Shown: positions 1-7,461 of the stretch, piece after piece
How positions within the stretch are numbered: position 1 is the first letter of the stretch
Layout: every line of letters starts with the position of its first letter
Assembly (NCBI GenBank): GCA_003481775.1
Contig: QULU01000058.1
Location: 1 to 16,062, forward strand
Direction: 5' to 3'
Length of the DNA: 16,062 nt
Source of the DNA: Clostridiaceae bacterium OM02-2AC
GTDB taxonomy: Bacteria > Bacillota_I > Bacilli_A > Erysipelotrichales > Erysipelotrichaceae
Made by a program: the position numbers and the translations under genes
Notes under the pieces: model-generated
Told to the model about the DNA's origin: nothing
Database searches by the model: none
The model's input: only the letters and a program-made list of their open reading frames with translations

Positions 1-85
1 GGTCTTATATCAGTTTCTTGAGTTTACACAAACTTTGAAACGCTCTCGACATGTGCTGATTTTAGACCGCTTACATGCATAGTTT
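1..85. repeat. Nested inverted repeats after the operon's last gene
   Basis: This short non-coding edge looks different from the rest of the window: by eye it is about 40% GC against about 25% in the adjoining gene. GGTCTTATATCAG at 1-13 pairs with CTGATTTTAGACC at 56-68 (11 of 13 positions). Inside that, GTTTC at 13-17 pairs with GAAAC at 37-41, and AGTTT/AAACT flank an ACAC loop at about 21-34. No U-tract follows a stem on the minus strand, so this is not a convincing intrinsic terminator. It could be the end of an insertion sequence or a recombination site at the boundary of the polysaccharide locus. No coding sequence could be recognised, and the identity is unknown. Confidence 0.4.
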
Positions 86-238
86 TTAATTAGAAACTGG
101 TTTTAAATATTTATTTATTTTTCTACCTAAAAATAAAGTTGCTTTTTCTGCTCCATTTTGACTCAAATGTTGATAATCATAAAAATCTTTTTCAACATCA
201 AATTTGATTTCTTTCTCTAAATCGTAATATTCAATATT
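86..238 (-). pseudogene. Out-of-frame C-terminus of the SGNH-family gene
   Basis: Directly beyond the frame break of the preceding gene, the -1 frame stays open from the A-run to a TAA at 86-88. It encodes about 50 residues beginning NIEYYDLEKE and containing DFYDYQHLSQNG. The D-Y-Q-H element fits the catalytic Asp-x-x-His that lies near the C-terminus of SGNH hydrolases and acyltransferases. The segment has no start codon of its own. It is best read as the true end of the same gene, separated by a one-base difference or joined by frameshifting. The restored protein would be 333 residues with Asp304 and His307. Confidence 0.75.
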
Positions 239-1086
239 TTTTTCTTCAAATAATCTGCAAGCCAGTTTGCCTTCATGATTTCCTCCTTATTTGAAATATA
301 AGGAGCTCTATAAAAAATAAGTTTTACATCATTTTGCTCACATAACTCTATAATTCTATTTATATATTTTATCATTATTTTTTCAGGATTCATTGCATTG
401 GTCATATGAGTATATTTCTGTTGTTCTAAGTAATCATTTAGTTTATTAGAAGAATTCGATAAATAACCATTGTTTTTAAATCTATTTTCCATTTCATCAT
501 AAACCCATTTTTCTTCCTTAATGTGTTTGTTATTCTTGATCTTAGCAAATGAATAATTAAAATCATAGTCATGCAACTCTAAATTCACAATTCTATCTTT
601 ATACCGAGCAAATGCTAAATTATCATTTAACATGTTGAACTCATCAAAATCATTAATAACTTCTATTTTTTCCTTGCTAATTGGTATTAATTCTAAGTTC
701 AAGGGTGAATAATTTTCAAAAATCGTTGAGCATTCTATATATGTATTATATGCATTGATTCCCCATATTTCTACTAATACAACCTTTGGTTTATTTTCTT
801 TAAACTGATTTAGCATTCTCAAATAACTTATCGGTATTATTTCTGATGGATTTGCCATATTATACGCACTGTATCCATAATTTTTCTTATAACTTATAGG
901 ATTAAATGAAGTATAAGCATGACAAGAGCCAAATATTTCGACATCATAATTCTGCTCTTTGTTTTCTAGTTCTTTATCGAGCATATAATACCTATTTAAT
1001 GTCTTATCAATTACTATATTATTAAGTTGTCTTACTGATAGATATAGCATAGTAAGAAATAAAATACTTAATAGCGCTTTCTTCAT
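217..1086 (-). CDS. SGNH-family O-acyltransferase partner, frame-broken
   Basis: The protein probably works with the MBOAT protein encoded just upstream to transfer acetyl or acyl groups to the polysaccharide outside the membrane, as DltD, AlgX/AlgJ or PatB partner their MBOATs. Residues 1-20 form one hydrophobic N-terminal segment (signal anchor). The SGNH block I is FGSCHAY at residues 52-58 with candidate nucleophile Ser54, and MANPSE at 77-82 supplies the conserved Asn. The start at 1086 is chosen because GGAGGT lies 7 bases upstream and the upstream gene's stop is one base away; an upstream in-frame ATG at 1143 has no ribosome binding site. As written the frame ends after 289 residues in a non-homologous tail (ILNITI), without the Asp-x-x-His motif, which is present in the -1 frame after the A7 run at 237-243. 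The gene is either truncated, phase-variable, frameshifted in expression, or affected by a sequence error. Confidence 0.8.
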   Translation of the reverse strand: MKKALLSILFLTMLYLSVRQLNNIVIDKTLNRYYMLDKELENKEQNYDVEIFGSCHAYTSFNPISYKKNYGYSAYNMANPSEIIPISYLRMLNQFKENKPKVVLVEIWGINAYNTYIECSTIFENYSPLNLELIPISKEKIEVINDFDEFNMLNDNLAFARYKDRIVNLELHDYDFNYSFAKIKNNKHIKEEKWVYDEMENRFKNNGYLSNSSNKLNDYLEQQKYTHMTNAMNPEKIMIKYINRIIELCEQNDVKLIFYRAPYISNKEEIMKANWLADYLKKKILNITI

Positions 1087-1087
1087 A

Positions 1088-2554
1088 TTAGAAACCTCCA
1101 TATAAAAAAGCAGTAGAGCTAATGCCAACACCATATGCTCCAAAGAGAAGAATATCGTAAATTAATAAAAAATAAATACTCCATCTAAGTAGAATATGTA
1201 ATGATTGGATATTATTTCTCATTCCAAATGTATTTCTATAGTGTTTATAATCTACATAAAAAACTAATAAAATATTAAGTAATACAATTAATAAGGTGTT
1301 TTGATTTAAACCATATGAAAATAGACTCCCATCAAATAAAATATAAAGATTAGTTAATTCAAACATATTTTTAAAATAAAGTAGTGCAATTTCTAGACTT
1401 GGCGCTCTAAAGAAAATCCAAGCAAAGGTAACTAAGTTAAAAGTTATAATGGTACTATATATATTGCTACTATAATTATCAGTAATATGTAATACTTTCT
1501 TAAGACTAATGCGCATTGATAAAGTAATATCACCTATTATTTGAAATAAAGCATGAAGTAATCCCCATATAATAAAGCAAATCCCTGCTCCGTGCCAGAT
1601 GCCGCTAACTATAAAAACTATTAAAATATTTAAATACTTTCTATATTTCCCCTTACGATTGCCACCAAGAGGAATATAAATATAATCTTTAAGCCAAGTG
1701 CTTAAAGAAATATGCCATCTTGACCAAAATTCCTTAATAGATTTAGAAAAATAAGGCGATTTAAAATTTTGAATTAATTTAATTCTAAAAAGGCCACTTA
1801 CACCTCTACATATATCAACGCATCCTGCAAAGTCCATATATAATTGTATAGAATAAGCTATTGCACCTAAATACAATATGAAGCCTTCTAAGCTATCTAC
1901 ATTTTGATAACAATAATTTACTATTACTGCAATATTATCAGCAATTACCATTTTTTTTATAACTCCAAAAATAATTAGAAGCATATTATGGCTAAAATTA
2001 TCATAATCGAATTTTTTATTGTTAAATAATTGTTTTGATAATTGCTCATATCTAGAAATAGGACCTTGAACAATAGCAGGAAACCATGTTAAAAACAAAG
2101 AATATTTAAATACATTATGCTCAGCTTTATATCCATGATATACATCGATAAGATATCCTATAGATTGTAAAACGAAATACGAAATTCCTATTGGAACAAT
2201 AATATTATTAATGACCGGCATAGAAAATAAATCAATATTTAATACATTAAGCAACCGATTAAAAGTTAGTGCATACCAATTATAATTTTTTGTTAAAAAC
2301 CATATAAAAGCATTTATCACAATACAAAGGATTAAAACCAATTTTTTATGTTTACTTTTTTCAAGTAAAACACCACAGAAAAAAGTAGTTAGAATGGTGG
2401 TCAATAGAAATAAAATGTATATTTTATCAAAACTCAAGTAAAAAGAAAAACTAAAAACCAAAAGTATAATCCATCTGTTTTTTATAGGAATAATATAATA
2501 TATTAATAAACTTAACATAACAAAAAAGAAAAATTCAATAGAAATATAGTTCAT
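1088..2554 (-). CDS. MBOAT-family membrane O-acyltransferase
   Basis: This multi-pass membrane enzyme belongs to the AlgI/DltB-type MBOAT family and is thought to carry acyl groups across the membrane for O-acylation of a surface polymer. At 488 residues it has the family's usual length. Visible landmarks: PIGISYFVLQSIGYLIDVYH at 121-140, SRYEQL at 167-172, MDFAGCVDICRG at 240-251, EFWSRWHISLSTWLKDYIY at 275-293, and SGIWHGAG at 317-324 with the conserved catalytic His321. FAWIFFRA at 377-384 and a C-terminal aromatic tail (FLYGGF) also match the family. The start has GGAGGAG a few bases upstream. The stop is one base before the SGNH gene, so the two form an MBOAT-SGNH cassette. The substrate is presumably the repeat unit made by this operon; acetyl is the likeliest group but is inferred. 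Confidence 0.92.
   Translation of the reverse strand: MNYISIEFFFFVMLSLLIYYIIPIKNRWIILLVFSFSFYLSFDKIYILFLLTTILTTFFCGVLLEKSKHKKLVLILCIVINAFIWFLTKNYNWYALTFNRLLNVLNIDLFSMPVINNIIVPIGISYFVLQSIGYLIDVYHGYKAEHNVFKYSLFLTWFPAIVQGPISRYEQLSKQLFNNKKFDYDNFSHNMLLIIFGVIKKMVIADNIAVIVNYCYQNVDSLEGFILYLGAIAYSIQLYMDFAGCVDICRGVSGLFRIKLIQNFKSPYFSKSIKEFWSRWHISLSTWLKDYIYIPLGGNRKGKYRKYLNILIVFIVSGIWHGAGICFIIWGLLHALFQIIGDITLSMRISLKKVLHITDNYSSNIYSTIITFNLVTFAWIFFRAPSLEIALLYFKNMFELTNLYILFDGSLFSYGLNQNTLLIVLLNILLVFYVDYKHYRNTFGMRNNIQSLHILLRWSIYFLLIYDILLFGAYGVGISSTAFLYGGF
1094..1099 (-). promoter_or_regulatory. RBS deciding the SGNH gene start
   Basis: GGAGGT on the minus strand lies 7 bases before the ATG at 1086 and within the last codons of the MBOAT gene. 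It favours this ATG over the in-frame ATG at 1143 and suggests translational coupling to the MBOAT gene. Confidence 0.8.
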
Positions 2555-2576
2555 ACGCTCCTCCGGATTGATAAAA

Positions 2577-4379
2577 TTATTCTCTTTTCATATAATTATC
2601 ATATAGCTTTTTAAATTCTTTTTTTAATATGATATATATATACGATTTATATATTGACGAATTGTATTTAGATTTACTTTGTTGTAATGGATCAGTTATT
2701 AGATTATAATAATCAGTTATTTGAATATCATCAAAATTATTTTGCTTTGATGCTTCACCTATGATTAGTTCTTCTCTTGTCAGAATTCCTATAGATACAT
2801 TTCGATAATCAATATCTGGGCACCCTCCCATAATGTTTTGTAAGACAACATAGTCATTATTCTCATTGAACAAAGATTTACCTACTATTGTATCATCTAA
2901 TGCCTTGAAATTAAAAATATCAAGAATTGTTGGTAAAATATCTCTACTACTGCATAACTTATTATCTATTCGTTCTGCTTTAAAGTTTTTAGAATATATA
3001 ATAAATGGAACATTGTAATTTTCTAAATAATGGTTATTTACATTTGAATTCCTTATAATTCTATAATCAAATGAAAACCCATGATCTCCAGTTATAAATA
3101 TTTTTGTGTTGTCCAGTAAACCTTCTTGTTCAAGTGATTCAAAAAAACATCTTAATTTTTCATCTATATATACTAGTGATAGATAATAAGAAATAGAACC
3201 TTTCATATCTTCAGGGATTTCATTTAGAGCTTCTTTTAATATTGAAAACTCTTTTTTTAACATTTCTCTATCATTAGTATCATAAGTAAAAAAAATCTCA
3301 GGATTATGTATATCATCTATATGAATACAAGAAAAAAAGGGTTTATTATTATCTTTATGTTCTTTGATTTGATTAATGAAATGTGAACAATGCATATTTA
3401 TGCTCGGAGCACTCTTGAAAGAATCATATGTATCTGATATTCTGTCGAAAAGATCTTTATCACTATATCCATCATGATAGTTTTTTAAATATCTTATTGG
3501 AGCTTTTAACTTATCTTTATTCCTAAACTTTAAAAATTTTAATATATCAAAAATAATATTCTGAATCTTGATTTTCCGTAATGTCCTATTTTTTTTTCTA
3601 TTTACTTGATTTAAATAAATAAAAAAATCTAAATATTTTTCTTTTAGCCAGTTTTTTGTTGATTCATCTACTTTATTATCTTGTTTAAGAGTAATTATAG
3701 AAAAAAGTATGTGTTCTTTCTTTTTACTCAATAAATCATTAATATATTTGATTTTGTCATTTTCATATTTTTCTATTTCGAGAGACAGTTTTTTTAATTC
3801 CCTATTCACTAAATCTTTACTATATAACTTATTCAAATTTTCTTGAATTAATGATAAAGACTCATCTTCTTCAAGAAATGATTTCATGAAGTGTATCCAC
3901 TCCTTAAAATTATCATCAAGAAGTCCAATGATTTTCATATAATCACGTTCAAACAATTTATGATTTAATAAAAGATCAGAATAAAAATATAATCTATACT
4001 CCCATACAACATTAAAATCATAACAAACATTATAAAAATAATGATCATTACTTCTTAAAATAGAACTTGGATATACATGGGGTTGAATATAATTATACAC
4101 TTCATACCCATTATTATGAAAATAATCAAACATAGTCTTTGAGTTTTTAAAACGGTAAAAATATCCACCTTCTGATAAAGTATCTTTTCCACATAACATT
4201 GACATAACTGCAGCTTCTGTATAAGGTGCTTCTGAAAACATATTTGGAAAATATATAGCATTTTTTTCCAATTCATTGAAGAATGGCATTAATCTCTCTG
4301 ATACAGATCTTCTATTGTAATTCGACAAACTATCTATTACTATAAAGATAGCATTTTCTTTATTTATTTCTTTACTCAT
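2577..4379 (-). CDS. Soluble alkaline-phosphatase/sulfatase-superfamily enzyme
   Basis: The 600-residue protein has the metal-site layout of the sulfatase/alkaline-phosphatase fold. Asp16 is in FIVIDSLS, the nucleophile region is EAPYTEAAVMSMLCG at 50-64, His353/Asp355/His358 lie in CIHIDDIHNP, GDHG is at 431-434, and SSRDILPTILDIF is at 477-489. Thr54 falls where true sulfatases have the formylglycine Cys/Ser of C-x-P-x-R, and no such motif exists. This argues for a phosphotransferase, phosphodiesterase or phosphatase rather than sulfate removal. There is no signal peptide or membrane helix, unlike LtaS or MdoB, so it is predicted to be cytoplasmic. Residues of about 110-330 form a Lys/Glu-rich, mostly helical-looking insertion before the second half of the fold. 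It overlaps the flippase stop by 4 bases (ATGA), with AAAGGAA upstream. Its substrate is unknown; a phosphate-containing group on the repeat unit, given the LicD genes, is inference. Confidence 0.85.
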   Translation of the reverse strand: MSKEINKENAIFIVIDSLSNYNRRSVSERLMPFFNELEKNAIYFPNMFSEAPYTEAAVMSMLCGKDTLSEGGYFYRFKNSKTMFDYFHNNGYEVYNYIQPHVYPSSILRSNDHYFYNVCYDFNVVWEYRLYFYSDLLLNHKLFERDYMKIIGLLDDNFKEWIHFMKSFLEEDESLSLIQENLNKLYSKDLVNRELKKLSLEIEKYENDKIKYINDLLSKKKEHILFSIITLKQDNKVDESTKNWLKEKYLDFFIYLNQVNRKKNRTLRKIKIQNIIFDILKFLKFRNKDKLKAPIRYLKNYHDGYSDKDLFDRISDTYDSFKSAPSINMHCSHFINQIKEHKDNNKPFFSCIHIDDIHNPEIFFTYDTNDREMLKKEFSILKEALNEIPEDMKGSISYYLSLVYIDEKLRCFFESLEQEGLLDNTKIFITGDHGFSFDYRIIRNSNVNNHYLENYNVPFIIYSKNFKAERIDNKLCSSRDILPTILDIFNFKALDDTIVGKSLFNENNDYVVLQNIMGGCPDIDYRNVSIGILTREELIIGEASKQNNFDDIQITDYYNLITDPLQQSKSKYNSSIYKSYIYIILKKEFKKLYDNYMKRE

Positions 4380-5794
4380 TTTATTTCCTTTCTTTTAGAA
4401 AATTGGTTAAGAACTAAATTTAAAATCCCATGTATAAAATCTTTCATATAGCGATAATAAATAATAAGCGAAAAGAAAAACCAAATAATATTCAATAAAT
4501 TATTTCTATAATAATAAAAACAAGTAGCTATTATAAACATAATGATAAAAAAGAAGATATTATTTATTTTCAAAGTAATTTCAATGAATTTATTTGCCAT
4601 TTTCAATTGAACAATTATACCAATTACATTAGCTGTTATCAATGCAATAGGTGATGCATACAACCCTATAAAATTAATTGATGATAGAATAACAATCAAA
4701 TTAGTCATAGACATGATAATTTTTGAATAAAAAGAATATTTTGTTTGTTTTTCTGCAGCAAATAGAGGCGATATTACGCTACATAAAGCATTTGCAAAAA
4801 TGGATAATAAGAGAAGTGGAATTAATCCATAAACTACTCTGTAATCTTGACGTATTAAATATGGAAATACAACACTTATTAAAGGTAATAAAATAACAAG
4901 ACATCCACCTATTGCTTTAAGAAAGTTATTTATTCCTAAATTATAAATTATTTTTTTTTCATTACGATCAGTAAGTCTAAATATTGATTCTTGCCAAGAT
5001 AATAAAAATACAGACACCAAAAGATTTAAGATAGTAGATAATCTATTACCAATTGCATAAATGCCATTAGCAACACTGCCTAGCATTTTAACTATAATCA
5101 ATTTATTGCAGCCTTCCAGTAACCAATTAATAACTGAATTGAAGCTTAGTGGAAGACTAAATTTAATTAATTCAATACACAAAGTTTTGTCAAAATCATC
5201 TAACTTAAAATTTCTGAGCACAGGTAATTTTATTTCAATTATTATTACTTGAAATATAAAGGAAGCAATCATTCCTATATATAATGCTGATATGCTACCA
5301 TTTAACATAAAGACCGCGATTATTGAAATGAATGTATTCACTGCAACACTAATAACTCCGGATGAGGCATATAAAGTATTCTTACCATAAGTCCTTGTTA
5401 CACTTAAATATATCAACTGCAAAACCCAAGTTATGCTATACAGGAAAATCCATATAGATTGACTAAAATTAAGAGCAATTGAAGTTAAACTGTATAAAGC
5501 AAAATATATTAAAAAAAAGAATGAAGCTATTATAAGTGAATTATTTACAACAATCCTTTTACCTTGATCATTTTCTCTCTCAAGTGAAAACCTAAGTGTA
5601 GCAGTCCATATTTCCATAAAAACCACAGGAACAACCACAGATAATAAAGAAATAGATAAATCATAATAACCATAATCCGATACCTTTACATAGTTCGTAT
5701 ACAAAGGCAACAGTATAAAAGAGATTAACTTAGTAAAAACTTGTCCAATAAAATAAATAACCGAGGTTTTAAAAAGCCTATTCGCTATATTCAT
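4376..5794 (-). CDS. wzx: Wzx-type polysaccharide repeat-unit flippase
   Basis: This member of the MOP superfamily (polysaccharide biosynthesis/MATE-like) is predicted to flip the undecaprenyl-linked repeat unit across the membrane. The protein from this start is 472 residues, almost entirely alternating hydrophobic segments (about 12-14). It opens with a segment typical of the family: FIGQVFTKLISFILLPLYTN, then VSDYGYYDL. The start at 5794 is preferred because AGAGGA lies 8 bases upstream; an in-frame ATG at 5824 has no ribosome binding site and would overlap the LicD gene by 47 bases instead of 17. The gene overlaps the next one by 4 bases. It contains an A9 run (4951-4959 on the plus strand as T9) that keeps frame. 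Specific substrate cannot be read from sequence. Confidence 0.9.
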   Translation of the reverse strand: MNIANRLFKTSVIYFIGQVFTKLISFILLPLYTNYVKVSDYGYYDLSISLLSVVVPVVFMEIWTATLRFSLERENDQGKRIVVNNSLIIASFFFLIYFALYSLTSIALNFSQSIWIFLYSITWVLQLIYLSVTRTYGKNTLYASSGVISVAVNTFISIIAVFMLNGSISALYIGMIASFIFQVIIIEIKLPVLRNFKLDDFDKTLCIELIKFSLPLSFNSVINWLLEGCNKLIIVKMLGSVANGIYAIGNRLSTILNLLVSVFLLSWQESIFRLTDRNEKKIIYNLGINNFLKAIGGCLVILLPLISVVFPYLIRQDYRVVYGLIPLLLLSIFANALCSVISPLFAAEKQTKYSFYSKIIMSMTNLIVILSSINFIGLYASPIALITANVIGIIVQLKMANKFIEITLKINNIFFFIIMFIIATCFYYYRNNLLNIIWFFFSLIIYYRYMKDFIHGILNLVLNQFSKRKEIK

Positions 5795-6584
5795 AAGTTT
5801 TATCCTCTTGTAACTCAATTTCATAATAAATATGATGTTGATTATTGCTTCTTTCTTCTAAACTTGGTAATTTTAAATAGTCTCCATATCGTACTTCTAA
5901 ATAACTCTCTACTTTATTAAAAACAAAACATTCTATGTTTTCATATTTGATTTTTCTAAGAGGATATAACATATCACCTTTTAACCCATAAATGCTACCA
6001 CACATAAAATAGGAATAATAATTATTTGTATTTTTCCCAAAGTTTTGCATTATATATTTAAATAAATTTAATGCTTTTTCTTTAATGTTAACCTTAAAAA
6101 TAAACCAGATAATAAACCGTTTTATAAAATTTTTAGGCTTGTTTTTTCTTATAATTGCTTCTATTAATTGACAAGCAAGATATTGCAACTGTCTAATAAT
6201 ACTTTTATCAGATAAATAATCAAGAACAAAAATATCTATATATATACCTTGATGTATATCTAAATTTTGGGTTCCCTTCTCAATGTATAATGAATCATTC
6301 TTGCGCAATTTTGGAAATGGTATAGAATAATTAGAGTCTGTTTCACAATCTTGATAAAAATACTTCTTCTGAAACTCCTTATCCTCAAAAAATCTACTTT
6401 TAAATTTATTATAATTTTCTCTTGTCATTCCGATGTCAAGATCATCATCCCATGGAATAAAACCCTCATGACGAATAGCTCCCAAAGCATTACCTTCAAC
6501 AAGGAAAAATTCTATATCTTCTTTCTCACAAAGATCTTTTAAATCTTCTAACATATGCAATAAGCATTTTTGTAGATCATTCAT
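5778..6584 (-). CDS. LicD-family phosphotransferase (second of tandem pair)
   Basis: LicD proteins belong to a nucleotidyltransferase-fold family that transfers phosphocholine or other phospho-linked groups from nucleotide-activated donors to surface glycans. The 268-residue protein shows the diagnostic block GNALGAIRHEGFIPWDDDLD at 31-50, with the metal-binding acidic cluster. HQGIYIDIFVLD follows at 111-122 and the late family block YGDYLKLP at 233-240. It is cytoplasmic, with no signal peptide; a hydrophobic stretch near 157-165 is part of a basic helix. AGGGTG precedes the start, which lies 20 bases after the first LicD gene. It differs substantially from its neighbour outside the motifs, so the two probably have different donors or acceptors. 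Which group is transferred cannot be read from the sequence; no choline uptake or activation genes are present here. Confidence 0.88.
   Translation of the reverse strand: MNDLQKCLLHMLEDLKDLCEKEDIEFFLVEGNALGAIRHEGFIPWDDDLDIGMTRENYNKFKSRFFEDKEFQKKYFYQDCETDSNYSIPFPKLRKNDSLYIEKGTQNLDIHQGIYIDIFVLDYLSDKSIIRQLQYLACQLIEAIIRKNKPKNFIKRFIIWFIFKVNIKEKALNLFKYIMQNFGKNTNNYYSYFMCGSIYGLKGDMLYPLRKIKYENIECFVFNKVESYLEVRYGDYLKLPSLEERSNNQHHIYYEIELQEDKTYEYSE
5803..5808 (-). promoter_or_regulatory. RBS deciding the wzx start
   Basis: AGAGGA on the minus strand ends 8 bases before the ATG at 5794. It lies inside the last codons of the second LicD gene, so translation is probably coupled. The longer in-frame start at 5824 has no such signal. 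Confidence 0.7.
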
Positions 6585-6604
6585 TTTATCACCCTAACTT
6601 TAAT

Positions 6605-7438
6605 TTATTGGCTTTTTCTTCTTTCTATGGAGTAAAAAAGTGCATGTCCATGTCTATCTTTTTCCTTAGGTAAATGCATATAATCTCCATAAGTTACTTT
6701 TAAAATTTTGTCATAATTATTGGGAATCAAAAATTCATAACCAGCAAATTTATGTCTTTGTAATGGAAATATATCTTCTTTCTGATACTTATACTCAATG
6801 CCCATAGGAGTTGAAAAATTATATGAAAACATATCACCTTCTTGATTATGAGTTTGATTCGCTTTATCAGCTTTTTCTATAAATTTTCGATTGTTGAATC
6901 TAATAAAAATAATTCTTAATAATCTTTTTATTATCCTCTTAAATCTTGTATCGAATTCGGAAATCGGTACTAGTGATAGTGCGATTAAACGATAAAACTC
7001 TTTTTTTATTTTGTACTTAATGCTATTGCTATGAAATTGATTCATAATAAATATATCAATAAAAGCACCTTGAAAGTAATTCTTATCCCATTCTTCAATA
7101 AAAATTGAATTTTTATCTCTTATCTTTGTATGCACACCTACAATATCATATTCTTCATCTGTGTTATAATTCTGAATGAAATATTTATTACTAAGTTCTT
7201 TTTCAGCAACTTTAATAAATTTTAAGTATGAATCATAAGTCATACAAATATCCATATCATCATCCCAAGGTATGAACCCATTATGACGGATTGCACCAAG
7301 TAAACTCCCATCACTTAACCAATAATCAATACCATATTTTTTGCATAATATATCGATATCAATCATGATTTTTAGCATTACATTTTGAATTTCTTCTAAA
7401 GAACATGGTTTATACAATTCCATTTCACTCTTTTTCAT
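6605..7438 (-). CDS. LicD-family phosphotransferase (first of tandem pair)
   Basis: The 277-residue LicD-domain protein is predicted to attach a phosphodiester-linked substituent to the lipid-linked repeat unit in the cytoplasm. Motifs: DGSLLGAIRHNGFIPWDDDM at 43-62 with the catalytic acidic cluster, QGAFIDIFIMN at 123-133, and VTYGDYMHLP at 248-257. The start at 7438 is chosen because GGAGG lies 10 bases upstream. Longer in-frame starts at 7447 and 7465 would translate the ribosome binding site itself (encoding KKGG) and have no signal of their own. It follows the GT2 gene by 23 bases. Phosphocholine is the classic LicD group, but relatives act on other donors, so the substituent is left open. 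Confidence 0.88.
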   Translation of the reverse strand: MKKSEMELYKPCSLEEIQNVMLKIMIDIDILCKKYGIDYWLSDGSLLGAIRHNGFIPWDDDMDICMTYDSYLKFIKVAEKELSNKYFIQNYNTDEEYDIVGVHTKIRDKNSIFIEEWDKNYFQGAFIDIFIMNQFHSNSIKYKIKKEFYRLIALSLVPISEFDTRFKRIIKRLLRIIFIRFNNRKFIEKADKANQTHNQEGDMFSYNFSTPMGIEYKYQKEDIFPLQRHKFAGYEFLIPNNYDKILKVTYGDYMHLPKEKDRHGHALFYSIERRKSQ

Positions 7439-7448
7439 AAAATCCATG

Positions 7449-7453
7449 CCTCC
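7449..7453 (-). promoter_or_regulatory. RBS deciding the first licD-family start
   Basis: GGAGG, within AAAGGAGG on the minus strand, lies 10 bases before the ATG at 7438. It would be inside the coding region if the upstream ATG at 7465 were used, and it is only one base from the ATG at 7447. The shortest start is therefore the likely one. Confidence 0.75.
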
Positions 7454-7461
7454 TTTCTTTA

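Noticed and set aside
1..85. Rho-independent terminator for the operon
   Set aside because: The dyads are imperfect, and no run of U follows any stem on the transcribed strand.
1088..2554. dltB of a D-alanylation operon
   Set aside because: No dltA or dltC accompanies it, and it lies in a complete polysaccharide operon; an AlgI-type polysaccharide O-acyltransferase fits better.
4055..4276. 73-codon minus-strand frame inside the phosphatase-fold gene
   Set aside because: Overlaps the start region of a well-supported gene in another frame and encodes no recognisable protein.
2577..4379. Lipoteichoic acid synthase (LtaS) or true sulfatase
   Set aside because: LtaS has five membrane helices before the catalytic domain and none is present; sulfatases need C-x-P-x-R or S-x-P-x-R, which is absent.
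5795..5824. Longer N-terminus for Wzx (start at 5824)
   Set aside because: No ribosome binding site, larger overlap with the LicD gene, and a basic leader not expected in front of the first membrane helix.
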